From assembly GCF_900698915.1 (NCBI RefSeq), contig NZ_LR217710.1, positions 62,001 through 126,000 of the forward strand: a stretch of 64,000 nt of DNA, written 5' to 3'. A model generated the notes under the pieces. It was not told the origin of the DNA and made no database searches. It saw nothing but the letters and a program-made list of their open reading frames with translations. Shown here piece by piece: positions 10,351 to 20,127 of the stretch (positions within the stretch are counted from its first letter, which is position 1; the number at the start of each line of letters is the position of its first letter). Source of the DNA: Buchnera aphidicola (Cinara curvipes). GTDB taxonomy: Bacteria > Pseudomonadota > Gammaproteobacteria > Enterobacterales > Enterobacteriaceae. Position numbers and translations under genes: made by a program.

Positions 10351-10890
10351 ATGAAAAAAAGTAATACGATTAATTTAAATGAAAAAGAAACATTTTTATA
10401 TTATATGAAAGGAGTTAAAAAAATTATACAAGATAAAATTTGTCATATTAATATTAAAAATAACAATAAGTATCGATTATATAATAAAGATATTTTAACA
10501 CAAGAAGCACATAGTTATTATTTTAGAGATATTGTAAATGAAAATTCATTTTTATTAACTAATAATCCTGTTTGTTTTGTTAGAAATATGCGTTATAATC
10601 TGGATTTAAAAAAATTAAAAAGAGGAGAGTATATACCAGAAATTACTTTAGATTTACATGGAATGAATTTATATCAAGTTAAAAAAGAATTAGGAAAGTT
10701 AATTATGATTTGTCATAAAGAGAAATTCTTTTGTGCTAATATTCTTCATGGGTATGGTAGAAAAATATTAAAAAAACAAATTCCATTTTGGTTATCTCAA
10801 CATCCTGATATATTAGCTTTTCATCAAGCTCCAAAAATATTTGGTCATGATGCAGCTATATTAGTTTTTATAAAAAATAATTATATGTAA
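10351..10890 (+). CDS. smrB: Smr-domain endonuclease SmrB
   Basis: SmrB cleaves mRNA at collided ribosomes and so starts ribosome rescue. The C-terminal Smr domain shows DLHGMN (the conserved DLHG) and HGYGRKILK (the HGxG motif), followed by PFWLSQHPDILAFHQAP, which is close to enterobacterial YfcN/SmrB. The protein is 179 residues from the ATG at 10351, which aligns with the family start MKKKTTL. An in-frame TTG at 10336 would add five residues and is less likely. No strong ribosome binding site is visible. It lies just before the his operon but is separated from it by about 450 bases. Confidence 0.9.
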   Translation: MKKSNTINLNEKETFLYYMKGVKKIIQDKICHINIKNNNKYRLYNKDILTQEAHSYYFRDIVNENSFLLTNNPVCFVRNMRYNLDLKKLKRGEYIPEITLDLHGMNLYQVKKELGKLIMICHKEKFFCANILHGYGRKILKKQIPFWLSQHPDILAFHQAPKIFGHDAAILVFIKNNYM

Positions 10891-11336
10891 TATATATAGT
10901 ATTTTTATATCTATTAAAGATTAATTATTATAAAATGAACTTATAAAAATTATTTTTAATATTGTATTAAAATAAATTTTTTTTATTTATTAAATTATTA
11001 TAAAAATTATATTATTTATTTTAATATAATATTTTCTAAAAAATAATAATTAATTTTAAATTAATAATAATTTTTATTTTTTTAAAAAAATAATTAATAA
11101 TTTGTATTTTAGATATTGATATTGAAAATAATTTTTTTAATTATATTAAACATAGTTTAGACAAATATAAATTGATTTAATGTTAATTTTATTTAAAAAT
11201 AAATATAAAAAATTAATTAAGTTATTATATATTTAAATATATTACTTATCTTAGTAAATATTTATTATTTTAAATATTTTTTATGAAAAGATATATTTAT
11301 ATTTTTATTATATTTAATATTGATAAAAATAAGGTT
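10891..11336. other. smrB-hisG spacer, presumed his operon promoter region
   Basis: About 450 bases of A/T-rich sequence. The his promoter should be here but no hexamer pair stands out. I see no run of histidine codons and no GC-rich terminator stem, so the leader-peptide attenuator known from enterobacterial his operons is not recognisable. An in-frame ATG at 11283 opens 18 hydrophobic codons before the true hisG start. Confidence 0.5.
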
Positions 11337-12242
11337 ATGCAATTGAATAAAAATCGTGTGCGTTTAGCTATACAAAAATCAGGTCGGTTAAGTAATGATT
11401 CACAAAATTTATTAAAAAATTGTGGTCTCAAAATTAATTTACAAAAATCTAGTCTTATTGCTTTTGCAGAAAATATGCCAATAGATGTTATTTTAGTTAG
11501 AGATGATGATATTCCAGGTTTAATTATGGATGGTGTAGTGGAATTAGGAATTATAGGGTCTAATGTTTTAGAAGAAAAATGTTTAACTAGATTATTATCA
11601 AAAGAGTCGGTTTCATATACTATTTTACAAAATCTTGATTTTGGTATTTGTCGGTTATCACTTTCTGTTCCTTTAGATATGGAATATTCGGATATATCTT
11701 GCTTAAAAAATTGTCGTATTGCAACATCATATCCAAATTTATTAAAACGATATTTTGATAAAAAAAATATTCCTTTTAAACCGTTTGTTTTAAATGGTTC
11801 TGTAGAAGTAGCTTATAATTCTGGTTTAGCAGATGTTATATGTGATTTGGTTTCTACAGGAGCTACATTAGATGCTAATGGGTTAAGAGAAGTAGAAACT
11901 ATTTATAATTCTCGTGCTTGTTTAATTTCTCGTGAAGAGAAATACATGATTCCGGAAAAAAGAAGATTTATTAAAAAATTATTAAATCGAATTCAAGGTG
12001 TTATTAAAGCACGAGAGTCTAAATATATTATGTTACATATTGAAAAAGATAAATTAAGTAAAGTAACTGATTTGTTAAAAGGGGTAGAGCAACCAACTAT
12101 TTTAGAATTATTTGGTAATAAAAATAAAGTAGCTTTACATATGGTTAGCAGCGAAACTGTTTTTTGGGAAACCATGGAACAATTAAAATTATTAGGGGCT
12201 AGCTCTATTTTAGTTTTATCTATAGAAAAAATGATGGAATAA
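11337..12242 (+). CDS. hisG: ATP phosphoribosyltransferase (long form)
   Basis: First enzyme of histidine synthesis: joins ATP and PRPP. From ATG 11337 the product is 301 residues and starts [19 protein letters not shown], aligned with the enterobacterial start; the frame continues 18 codons upstream to 11283 but those residues (mainly Ile, Phe, Tyr) are not conserved. Motifs include [34 protein letters not shown] (PRPP-binding loop) and a C-terminal ACT-like regulatory domain with [15 protein letters not shown], so the histidine-feedback domain is kept. AAGG at 11331-11334 is close to this ATG, so the initiation signal is weak. First gene of the operon. Confidence 0.95.
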   Translation: MQLNKNRVRLAIQKSGRLSNDSQNLLKNCGLKINLQKSSLIAFAENMPIDVILVRDDDIPGLIMDGVVELGIIGSNVLEEKCLTRLLSKESVSYTILQNLDFGICRLSLSVPLDMEYSDISCLKNCRIATSYPNLLKRYFDKKNIPFKPFVLNGSVEVAYNSGLADVICDLVSTGATLDANGLREVETIYNSRACLISREEKYMIPEKRRFIKKLLNRIQGVIKARESKYIMLHIEKDKLSKVTDLLKGVEQPTILELFGNKNKVALHMVSSETVFWETMEQLKLLGASSILVLSIEKMME

Positions 12243-12249
12243 AAGAATT

Positions 12250-13578
12250 ATGTTAAATATATATAAAAATATTTTTAATTGGAGTGATTTAACAAAAGAA
12301 GAAAAAAAATTTTTATTATTAAGACCTCGTATTATTGCTGATAAAAAAATTAAAAAATCTATCAAAAAAATTATTAGTACTATTAAAAAAAATGGAGATG
12401 TTGCTGTACATTCTTATAATTTAAGATTTGATAAAATTAAATTAGATTGTTTTTATGTCTCTCAAGAAAAAATAAATTTATCAGCTAACTTAGTTTCTAA
12501 GTCTTTTAAAGATGCTGTTTCAGTTGCAAAAAACAATATTGAAATTTTTCATTCTAAACAAATTTCATCTAATTTATGTGTTGAAACATTTCCAGGAACA
12601 TATTGTCAGCATATTATAAAACCTATAAATTCAGTAGGTTTATATGTTCCTAAAGGTAAACTACCATTAATTTCTACTGCATTAATGTTATCTATACCAG
12701 CTAAATTGGCAAAATGTTCAAATATTGTATTATGTTCCCCTCCACCCGTTAGTAATGAAATATTATATATTGCTAAAATATGTGGAATTAATCAAGTTCT
12801 TCAACTAGGTGGGGCTCATGCAATCGCTTCTCTTGCTTTAGGAACTGAAACTATAAAAGCTGTAGATAAGATTTTTGGACCAGGAAATATTTTTGTTACA
12901 GAGGCTAAATTACAAATTAGCCGTGATATTCCTGGTGTATCAATAGATATGCCTGCCGGTCCTTCAGAAATATTAATTATATCTGATAAATATTCTAATT
13001 CATCATTTATTGCTTCTGATTTATTAGCACAATCTGAACATGGCAGTAATTCACAGGTAGTTTTATTAAGTACAAGTTTAGAATTTGCAAAAAAAGTTGT
13101 GGTAGAAATTAAAAAACAATTGTCTTATTTATCTAATAAAGATATTATTTTAAATTCATTAAAAAATAGTAGAATTATTATTTCTACTTCCTTACTTGAA
13201 TGTTTTGAAATATCAAATTTATATTCTCCTGAGCATTTAATTTTGCATATAAAAAATTCAAAAAAATTTTTATCATATGTTAAAAACGCTGGAGCAGTAT
13301 TTTTAGGAAAATGGACTCCTGTATCTGCAGGTGATTATATTACTGGAACAAATCATGTTTTACCAACATATGGATATTCTAAAACTTATTCTACTTTACG
13401 TATTTCTGATTTTCAAAAAATAATTACAGTTCAAAAAATGACAAAAAAATCTTTAAAAAATTTATCAAAAAGTATTTCAGTATTATCTTTAACAGAAGGA
13501 ATGGATGCTCATAATAAATCAGTAAGTATTAGAATGAATGTATTAAAAGATAAACAAGTTATTAATGAGTTAAAATAA
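12250..13578 (+). CDS. hisD: Histidinol dehydrogenase
   Basis: Catalyses the last two steps of histidine synthesis, histidinol to histidinal to histidine, with NAD and zinc. The 442 residues are slightly longer than the usual 434. The family signature DMPAGPSEILIISD followed by SDLLAQSEHG is present, with catalytic His residues in the AEQAEH-like block and in SPEHL. Start MLNIYKNIFNWSDL is 7 bases after hisG, consistent with co-transcription. The C terminus is a little extended. Confidence 0.97.
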   Translation: MLNIYKNIFNWSDLTKEEKKFLLLRPRIIADKKIKKSIKKIISTIKKNGDVAVHSYNLRFDKIKLDCFYVSQEKINLSANLVSKSFKDAVSVAKNNIEIFHSKQISSNLCVETFPGTYCQHIIKPINSVGLYVPKGKLPLISTALMLSIPAKLAKCSNIVLCSPPPVSNEILYIAKICGINQVLQLGGAHAIASLALGTETIKAVDKIFGPGNIFVTEAKLQISRDIPGVSIDMPAGPSEILIISDKYSNSSFIASDLLAQSEHGSNSQVVLLSTSLEFAKKVVVEIKKQLSYLSNKDIILNSLKNSRIIISTSLLECFEISNLYSPEHLILHIKNSKKFLSYVKNAGAVFLGKWTPVSAGDYITGTNHVLPTYGYSKTYSTLRISDFQKIITVQKMTKKSLKNLSKSISVLSLTEGMDAHNKSVSIRMNVLKDKQVINELK

Positions 13579-13579
13579 A

Positions 13580-14644
13580 ATGAAAAAATTAACTCCGAAT
13601 CATATACATATTTTAAAACCCTATGAATCAGCACGTAGTATTGGTTTAAAGGGTCATGTTTACTTAAATGCAAATGAATCTCCATGGATTAATACAGTTA
13701 AATATGAACATAATAATTTAAATCGATATCCAGAATTTCAATCATTTAAATTATTAAAAAAATATTCTCAATATTCTTGTATACCTAATAATCAAATTTT
13801 AATTACTAGAGGGGCTGATGAAGGAATTGAATTATTAGTTCGTACTTTTTGTGTATCTGGTAATGATAATATTATGTTTTTCCCCCCTACATATGATATG
13901 TATTCTGTAGTAGCTGATATTTTTAATATTAAAAAAATAATAGTACCAGTTTTACCAAATTTTCAATTAGATATAAAAAATATTAAAAAAAAAATTAATA
14001 ATGTTAAATTAATTTATTTATGTAATCCAAACAATCCTACTGGAAATTTGTTTTTTCGAAAAGATATAATCAGTATTCTTACTATGATTCCTGAAACTAC
14101 TTTATTAATTATTGATGAAGCTTATATTGATTATTCTATTCAAGATAGTTTTATTTCTGAATTAAGTAGATTTAATAATCTGGTAATTTTGCGAACTTTG
14201 TCTAAAGCGTTTGGTTTATCTGGAATTAGATGTGGTTTTATATTATCAAATATAAATATTATTAATATCCTTAAAAAGGTATTAGCTCCATATCCTATTC
14301 CTACTCCAGTATCTAATATTGCTATAAAGTCATTAGAATTAAAAAATATTACAAAAGTAAAGAAAAATATTTTACAAATTTTTAAAAATAAATTTTTTTT
14401 AATTAATAAAATAAAATCTTTTTCATGTGTAAAAAACATTTTTTTTAGTCAAGCTAATTTTGTTCTTATAAAATTTTATCAATCTAAAAAAGTATTTCAA
14501 TATTTAATATCAAAAGGGATTATAATTCGTGATCAATCGCATAAGTTAGGTTTAAAAGATTGCTTAAGAATATCAATAGGTACAATAAATGAATGTAAAG
14601 ATTTAATTAATATTTTATCTATGTTTGAAGGAAAGAAAATATAA
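13580..14644 (+). CDS. hisC: Histidinol-phosphate aminotransferase
   Basis: A PLP aminotransferase (fold type I) that converts imidazole acetol phosphate to histidinol phosphate. The PLP lysine is Lys209 in RTLSKAFGLSG; LNANESPW, CNPNNPTGN (about 148-155) and the Asp/Tyr of IDEAYIDY (about 178-185) complete the cofactor pocket, with a C-terminal LRISIGT arginine. 354 residues, normal length. It starts one base after the hisD stop, so translation is probably coupled. Confidence 0.97.
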   Translation: MKKLTPNHIHILKPYESARSIGLKGHVYLNANESPWINTVKYEHNNLNRYPEFQSFKLLKKYSQYSCIPNNQILITRGADEGIELLVRTFCVSGNDNIMFFPPTYDMYSVVADIFNIKKIIVPVLPNFQLDIKNIKKKINNVKLIYLCNPNNPTGNLFFRKDIISILTMIPETTLLIIDEAYIDYSIQDSFISELSRFNNLVILRTLSKAFGLSGIRCGFILSNINIINILKKVLAPYPIPTPVSNIAIKSLELKNITKVKKNILQIFKNKFFLINKIKSFSCVKNIFFSQANFVLIKFYQSKKVFQYLISKGIIIRDQSHKLGLKDCLRISIGTINECKDLINILSMFEGKKI

Positions 14645-14645
14645 G

Positions 14646-15713
14646 ATGAAAAAAAAATTTTTATTTATTGATCGTGACGGTACTTTAATTAGAGAACCAA
14701 AAAAAACGTATCAAATCGATTCTATTAGTAAATTTTATTTAGAAAAAGATGTAATCTATTCTTTATTAAGACTTATTGATTTAGATTATCAATTAGTTAT
14801 GATTACCAATCAAGATGGTTTAGGAAGTAGTTCTTTTCCCATAATAAAATTTAGTAAAATACATAATTTAATGTTAAATATTTTTTCTTCACAAAAAATT
14901 TTTTTTAAAAGCGTTTTAATTTGCCCGCACTTTATACACGAAAAATGTAATTGTAGAAAACCAAATACTTCATTAGTTTCATATTGGATTAATAATATTG
15001 GATTAGATAGAAAGAATAGTTATGTAATTGGAGATAGAAATACAGATATTCAGTTAGCCCATAATATGGGAATTAAAAGTTTTTTATATCATTCAAAATT
15101 TTTTTCTTGGAAAAAAATTGTTAAACAATTAACATATCCTAATAGGGTATCAGAAATTTCTAGAAATACTTTAGAAACAAAAATATTTATTAAAGTTAGT
15201 TTAGATTTTCCTATAAAAAACTATATTAATACTGGAATTAGTTTTTTAGATCATATGCTAAATCAAATTAGAATACATAGTGGTATTTTTATGTATATTA
15301 ATGTTATAGGAGATTTGTATGTTGATGATCATCATACAGTAGAAGATATTGGGATAACTTTAGGGTCTGCATTAAAGCGTGCCCTTGGAAATAAAATAGG
15401 ATTATCAAGATATGGTTTTACTTTACCTATGGACGAAAGTATTTGTTCATGTTTACTTGATATATCAGGGCGTTCTTTTTTATCTTTTTATGCTATTTTT
15501 AAAAATAAATATGTTGGTGATTTAAATGTATGCATGATTGAACATTTTTTTTATTCTTTAAGTCAATCTATGAAGATTACTATTCATTTACATGCTTTTG
15601 GAAAAAATGATCATCATTGTGCTGAAAGTTTATTTAAAGCATTTGGTCGTTCTTTAAAACAAGCTATTTATTTAGATGGTCATGATTTACCTACATCAAA
15701 AGGTTTATTATAA
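14646..15713 (+). CDS. hisB: Bifunctional histidinol-phosphatase / imidazoleglycerol-phosphate dehydratase
   Basis: Two domains in one chain. The N-terminal HAD phosphatase has FIDRDGTL at residues 6-13 and zinc-binding CPHFIHEKCNCRKP; the C-terminal dehydratase has DHMLNQIRIHSG, the DDHHTVEDIG manganese motif and NDHHCAESLFKAFGR. 355 residues from ATG 14646, which follows the hisC stop by one base and fits the family start. An ATG at 14625 would overlap hisC and is not conserved. The fusion is the enterobacterial arrangement. It catalyses steps six and eight of the pathway. Confidence 0.96.
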   Translation: MKKKFLFIDRDGTLIREPKKTYQIDSISKFYLEKDVIYSLLRLIDLDYQLVMITNQDGLGSSSFPIIKFSKIHNLMLNIFSSQKIFFKSVLICPHFIHEKCNCRKPNTSLVSYWINNIGLDRKNSYVIGDRNTDIQLAHNMGIKSFLYHSKFFSWKKIVKQLTYPNRVSEISRNTLETKIFIKVSLDFPIKNYINTGISFLDHMLNQIRIHSGIFMYINVIGDLYVDDHHTVEDIGITLGSALKRALGNKIGLSRYGFTLPMDESICSCLLDISGRSFLSFYAIFKNKYVGDLNVCMIEHFFYSLSQSMKITIHLHAFGKNDHHCAESLFKAFGRSLKQAIYLDGHDLPTSKGLL

Positions 15714-16303
15714 TGTCAATTGTGATTATTAATACAGGATGTTCAAACTTGTATTCTATTCAATGTTCTATACGTCGGTTAGGATATTTGGCTTATGTTA
15801 CTGATTCAATTTATGAGATTAAAAAGGCTAAAAAAATATTTTTACCTGGTATAGGTACTTCTTCTTCTGTAATAAAATTTTTAAGAGAAAAAAATTTATT
15901 ATCTTTTATAAAGTGTACACAGCAACCAATTTTAGGTATTTGTTTAGGTATGCAGTTATTAGGAAAATATAGTTACGAAGGAAAAAAATCTATTTTATTA
16001 AACAAAGTATCATGTTTGATAAAAAAATTACCAAATATAAATTGTTCAGTTCCACATATTGGCTGGAATACTGTAAATTATACTATAAATCATGAATTAT
16101 TTAAAAACATTGATAATAATACTCGTTTTTATTTTTTACATAGTTTTTATATGAATGTTAATCAATATACTATTGCTTCTTCTATAAATGGTATTCAATT
16201 TTGTTCTGCAATAGCAGTAAAAAATTTTTTTGGAGTTCAATTTCATCCAGAAAAATCAGGAAAACCGGGGGAGCAATTTATTAAAAATTTTTTAGAGATA
16301 TAA
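15713..16303 (+). CDS. hisH: Imidazole glycerol phosphate synthase, glutaminase subunit
   Basis: Class I glutamine amidotransferase that feeds ammonia to HisF. The catalytic Cys77 sits in LGICLGMQLLG, and the His-Glu pair is in FGVQFHPEKSG near the C terminus; PGIGT forms the oxyanion-side loop. 196 residues. Its ATG shares one base with the hisB TAA (TAATG at 15711-15715), a typical coupled junction. Confidence 0.97.
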   Translation: MSIVIINTGCSNLYSIQCSIRRLGYLAYVTDSIYEIKKAKKIFLPGIGTSSSVIKFLREKNLLSFIKCTQQPILGICLGMQLLGKYSYEGKKSILLNKVSCLIKKLPNINCSVPHIGWNTVNYTINHELFKNIDNNTRFYFLHSFYMNVNQYTIASSINGIQFCSAIAVKNFFGVQFHPEKSGKPGEQFIKNFLEI

Positions 16304-16307
16304 AAAT

Positions 16308-17045
16308 ATGATTATTCCATCATTAGATTTTATTAATGGTAAAATTGTTCGTTTGTATCAAGGTGATTATAATAATAAAATACATTATGAAATGGATATT
16401 TTTAAACAAATAGATCATTATGTACAACAAGGTGCAACGTATATACATTTAGTTGATTTAGATAGATGTACAAACCCATTAAATCATCAAAAACATATTT
16501 TAAAGATTATTTCTCATTATAGTCAAATTGATTTTCAGATAGGTGGTGGAATTCGTTCTGAAAGAGATATTGAAGATTTATTTAATTCCGGTGTTTCAAA
16601 AATAGTTATAGGAACATCTGCTATTTTATATCCAGACAATTTTAAATTATGGTTAGATAAATATGGTTGTGCTAATTTCATATTAGCTTTAGACGTAAAA
16701 ATAAATAATAATAATGAAAATAAGGTTGCAATTAATGGTTGGAAAAATATTACAAAAATTAATTTAGAAAGTGTAATAAATAATTTTATTCCATATGGAT
16801 TAAAAAATATTTTATGTACTGATATTTCAAGAGATGGAACTTTTTTAGGTCCTAATATAAATTTATATAAAAGTTTAAAAAAAAAATTTCCTAATATTAT
16901 ATTACAATCTTCAGGTGGAATTAGTTCTATTTCTGATTTATATCATTTAAAAAAAAATAATATAGAACATGTTATTATAGGTCGTGCCTTTTTAGAAAAA
17001 AAATTTACTTTTTTGGAGGCTCAAAAATGTTGGCAAAAAGAATAA
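16308..17045 (+). CDS. hisA: ProFAR isomerase (HisA)
   Basis: A TIM-barrel enzyme that isomerises ProFAR to PRFAR. Begins [21 protein letters not shown], where Asp7 is the catalytic acid-base position, and keeps the second catalytic Asp in CTDISRDGT (about residue 169). Phosphate-binding loops GGGIRSE and SSGGISS are present. 245 residues, family length. It overlaps the start of hisF by 19 bases, so the two are translated in tight coupling. Confidence 0.97.
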   Translation: MIIPSLDFINGKIVRLYQGDYNNKIHYEMDIFKQIDHYVQQGATYIHLVDLDRCTNPLNHQKHILKIISHYSQIDFQIGGGIRSERDIEDLFNSGVSKIVIGTSAILYPDNFKLWLDKYGCANFILALDVKINNNNENKVAINGWKNITKINLESVINNFIPYGLKNILCTDISRDGTFLGPNINLYKSLKKKFPNIILQSSGGISSISDLYHLKKNNIEHVIIGRAFLEKKFTFLEAQKCWQKE

Positions 17046-17797
17046 TAGCGTGTTTAGATGTTAAAAATGGTATGGTTGTAAAAGGTATTAAATTTTGTAA
17101 TCATACTGTTATTGGAAAAATAATTGAATTAGTGAAATATTATTCTATATCAGGTATTGATGAATTAGTTTTTTATGATATTTCAGCTTCTCCTGAAAAA
17201 AAATTATTAGATATGAAATGGATTACCAGAATTGCTGAATTAATCAATATACCCTTTTCAGTAGCTGGAGGTATTTCTTCTGTAGAAGATGCTAAGCAGG
17301 TTTTATCATTAGGTGCTGATAAAATATCTATTAATTCTCCAGCATTGCATAATCCTTTATTAATTAGTAAATTAGCAGATCGTTTTGGAGTTCAATGTGT
17401 TGTAGTAGGAATAGATTCATGGTACGATAAAATAAAAAAAAAATATCAAGTTTTTCAATATACTGGAAATGAAAATAAATCTCATCTTACATGCTGGGAT
17501 ACTTTTAATTGGGTAAAAAAAGTACAAAAATTAGGTGCCGGTGAAATTGTTTTAAACACTATGAATACCGATGGAACTAAAGGTGGTTATGATATTGAAC
17601 AATTAAAAAAAATTCGCGAAATTTGTTCAGTTCCTTTAATTGCTTCTGGTGGAGCTGGTTGTATGAATGATTTTTTAAATGTTTTTTTAATAGCTAAAGT
17701 AGATGGTGCTTTAGCAGCTTCTATATTTCATAATAAATTTATTTCTGTTCTTGATTTAAAAAAATTTTTATTTAATAAAGGAGTGATAATTAGATAA
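17027..17797 (+). CDS. hisF: Imidazole glycerol phosphate synthase, cyclase subunit
   Basis: Uses ammonia from HisH to convert PRFAR into imidazole glycerol phosphate and AICAR. The TIM barrel begins [15 protein letters not shown] with Asp11 as one catalytic residue; the second is the Asp of [14 protein letters not shown] (about 130). GGISSVEDA and SGGAG are the phosphate loops. 256 residues. A GGAGG ribosome binding site lies inside the end of hisA (around 17015-17019). Confidence 0.97.
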   Translation: MLAKRIIACLDVKNGMVVKGIKFCNHTVIGKIIELVKYYSISGIDELVFYDISASPEKKLLDMKWITRIAELINIPFSVAGGISSVEDAKQVLSLGADKISINSPALHNPLLISKLADRFGVQCVVVGIDSWYDKIKKKYQVFQYTGNENKSHLTCWDTFNWVKKVQKLGAGEIVLNTMNTDGTKGGYDIEQLKKIREICSVPLIASGGAGCMNDFLNVFLIAKVDGALAASIFHNKFISVLDLKKFLFNKGVIIR

Positions 17798-18411
17798 TGT
17801 TAACTTGTAAAAATATAAAATATTTAAATTGGAAAAAATTAAATAATATGATTCCAGCTATTGCTCAACATTATGTTTCTGGAGAAATATTAATGTTTGG
17901 ATATATGAATCAAGAAGCGCTGAATAATACAATTAAAAAAAGATTATTTACTTTATTTTCTCGTAAAAAAAACAGATTATGGGTAAAAGGAGAATTTTCT
18001 AAAAATTTTTTATATGTAAAAAAAATTACAACTGATTGTGATTATGATGTTATTTTAGTTAAGGTAAAACCATCTGGAAATACATGTCATTTAAATAGAT
18101 TTAGTTGTTTTAAATCTTCTAAACCAATTTATTCTTTTTTAGTAAAGTTACAAAGTGTGATTAAATCAAGAAAAAAAGAATATTCTAAAAAATCTTATAT
18201 TAGTAATCTATTTTCTTTAGGTAGAAATAGAATTGCACAAAAAGTAGGAGAAGAGTCTATAGAAGTTATTATAGCTTTTTTAGAAAAAAATTCGACTAAT
18301 ATAATTAATGAATCATCTGATTTGTTATTTCATTTATTAATTTTATTACAGTCTGTTAATGTAGATTTTAAATCAATTATTTTAAATTTAAAAGATCGTT
18401 CTTATAAATAA
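17797..18411 (+). CDS. hisI: Bifunctional phosphoribosyl-AMP cyclohydrolase / phosphoribosyl-ATP pyrophosphatase
   Basis: Last gene of the operon, catalysing steps two and three. The N-terminal cyclohydrolase domain has MFGYMNQEAL, FSRKKNRLWVKGE and the TTDCDYDVILVKV metal-binding block; the C-terminal pyrophosphatase domain has AQKVGEESIEVIIAF and NESSDLLFHLLILL. 204 residues, matching the fused HisI (HisIE) of enterobacteria. The ATG overlaps the hisF stop by one base. With it the his operon is complete: hisG-D-C-B-H-A-F-I. Confidence 0.96.
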   Translation: MLTCKNIKYLNWKKLNNMIPAIAQHYVSGEILMFGYMNQEALNNTIKKRLFTLFSRKKNRLWVKGEFSKNFLYVKKITTDCDYDVILVKVKPSGNTCHLNRFSCFKSSKPIYSFLVKLQSVIKSRKKEYSKKSYISNLFSLGRNRIAQKVGEESIEVIIAFLEKNSTNIINESSDLLFHLLILLQSVNVDFKSIILNLKDRSYK

Positions 18412-18502
18412 GATATTTTTTTAGGATTTAATTAATATTTTTTTAAAATAAATGTATATATTTATATATATATTAACAATATATATTTTAGTGAGGGTAT
18501 TT

Positions 18503-19912
18503 ATGTTAAACAATGATATAGGAATTATTGGAATGGGTGTTATGGGGAAAAATTTAGCTTTTAATATTGCTAGAAATGGATATTCTGTATCAGTTTTTAA
18601 TAGATCTCATAACGAAACAATGAAATTTTTATTTAAAAACTCCGTTAATTCATTATTTCCTTTTTCTAATTTAGAAAAATTTATTAACTCTTTAAATAAA
18701 CCACGTTGTGTGTTATTAATGATTCAATCAGGTTCTCCTATTGATAAAATAATAAATGTTCTTTTACCTTATTTAGATTCTGGTGATTTAATTATTGATG
18801 GAGGAAATTCTTTTTATAAAGATACTATTAAACGATTTAATTTTTTACAAAAAAAATCTATTCAGTTCCTCGGGGTTGGAATATCAGGAGGAGAGCTCGG
18901 AGCATTACAAGGACCTTCTATTATGCCTGGCGGTAATATAGAATCTTATAAATTAATTGCTCCGATTTTTAAAAAGATTTCAGCTAAATATAACCAAGAA
19001 GATTGTGTAAAATATATTGGTCCAAATGGATCTGGGCATTATGTAAAAATGGTTCACAATGGTATTGAATATAGCGATATGCAATTAATTGCAGAAACTT
19101 ATTCTTTACTAAAAAATTTAGTTGGAATGAATAATACTGATTTGTCATGTATTTTTAAAAAATGGAATGAAGGAGAATTATGTAGTTATTTAATAGAAAT
19201 TACTGGAAATATTTTATGTAAAAAAGATATGGATGGAAACTTTATTATTGATTCTATTTTAGATGTAGCTTCAGGAAAAGGTACCGGTACCTGGACAGCA
19301 AATAGTGCTTTAAAATTACAAGTTCCTTGTTCTATCGTAACAGAGTCTGTTTTTTCACGATACTTATCTTTTTTAAAAGCTAATAGAATGATTGCTTCTA
19401 CAATATTATCAGGCCCTAAAGTATCCTTAAATAGTAATTTTAATAAAGAAATGTTTATTGAAGATGTTCGTAAAGCATTATATTTAGGTAAAATTATTTC
19501 ATATGCACAAGGTTTTTTTTTAATGAAGAAAGCTTCTGAACATTATTTTTGGAATTTACAGTTTTCGGATATTGCTAAAATTTTTCGCTCTGGATGTATT
19601 ATTCGAGCAAATTTTTTAAATGATATTGTAACAGCATTTTCAGAAAATAATAACTTAATTGACTTATTATTTACTCCGGTTTTTCAAGATGTTATTAATC
19701 TATATCAACTTTCTTTACGTACCGTTGTTACTGAAGCTATAAATAACGGAATTTCTGTTCCTGTTTTTTCTAATATTTTGTCATACTACGATGCATATCG
19801 TACTGTTAATTCAGCTGCTAATCTAATACAAGCTCAAAGAGATTATTTTGGATCTCATACTTATAATAGAATTGATCAATCAGGTTCTTTTCATACTAAT
19901 TGGTTAGAATAA
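18503..19912 (+). CDS. gnd: 6-phosphogluconate dehydrogenase, decarboxylating
   Basis: Oxidises 6-phosphogluconate to ribulose-5-phosphate, giving NADPH and a pentose. The start at 18503 (MLNNDIGIIGMGVMGKNLA) is fixed by GAGGG at 18493-18497 and by homology; the frame runs 17 codons further upstream into non-conserved hydrophobic residues. 469 residues. NADP fold GxGxMGxN, GVSGGELGALQGPSIMPGG (substrate site), GSGHYVKMVHNGIEY with the catalytic Lys, and the C-terminal AQRDYFGSHTYNR are all present. It follows the his operon by about 90 bases. Confidence 0.96.
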   Translation: MLNNDIGIIGMGVMGKNLAFNIARNGYSVSVFNRSHNETMKFLFKNSVNSLFPFSNLEKFINSLNKPRCVLLMIQSGSPIDKIINVLLPYLDSGDLIIDGGNSFYKDTIKRFNFLQKKSIQFLGVGISGGELGALQGPSIMPGGNIESYKLIAPIFKKISAKYNQEDCVKYIGPNGSGHYVKMVHNGIEYSDMQLIAETYSLLKNLVGMNNTDLSCIFKKWNEGELCSYLIEITGNILCKKDMDGNFIIDSILDVASGKGTGTWTANSALKLQVPCSIVTESVFSRYLSFLKANRMIASTILSGPKVSLNSNFNKEMFIEDVRKALYLGKIISYAQGFFLMKKASEHYFWNLQFSDIAKIFRSGCIIRANFLNDIVTAFSENNNLIDLLFTPVFQDVINLYQLSLRTVVTEAINNGISVPVFSNILSYYDAYRTVNSAANLIQAQRDYFGSHTYNRIDQSGSFHTNWLE

Positions 19913-20127
19913 TTGTATTTTTTTTTAAAATATAATATATAATGTATAGATTATTCTGCATGATGAAATATTTTGATAATATAATATTAAAATTTTTTAT
20001 TTTTATAAAATTTTATTTTAATAAATAATTTTATTTATAATAGAGAAAAATATTTTTTATAAAAAAAATAATTAACTAGTTTATTTTATAGTATTTTTAT
20101 TTTTTTTATTATTTTATGGTTTATTTT

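Noticed and set aside
10891-11336. Search for a his leader peptide and attenuator
   Set aside because: No run of CAT/CAC codons and no GC-rich terminator stem before hisG.
14140-14439. 99-codon minus-strand frame within hisC
   Set aside because: Fully inside hisC around the PLP lysine region; its pattern is explained by the hisC codons.
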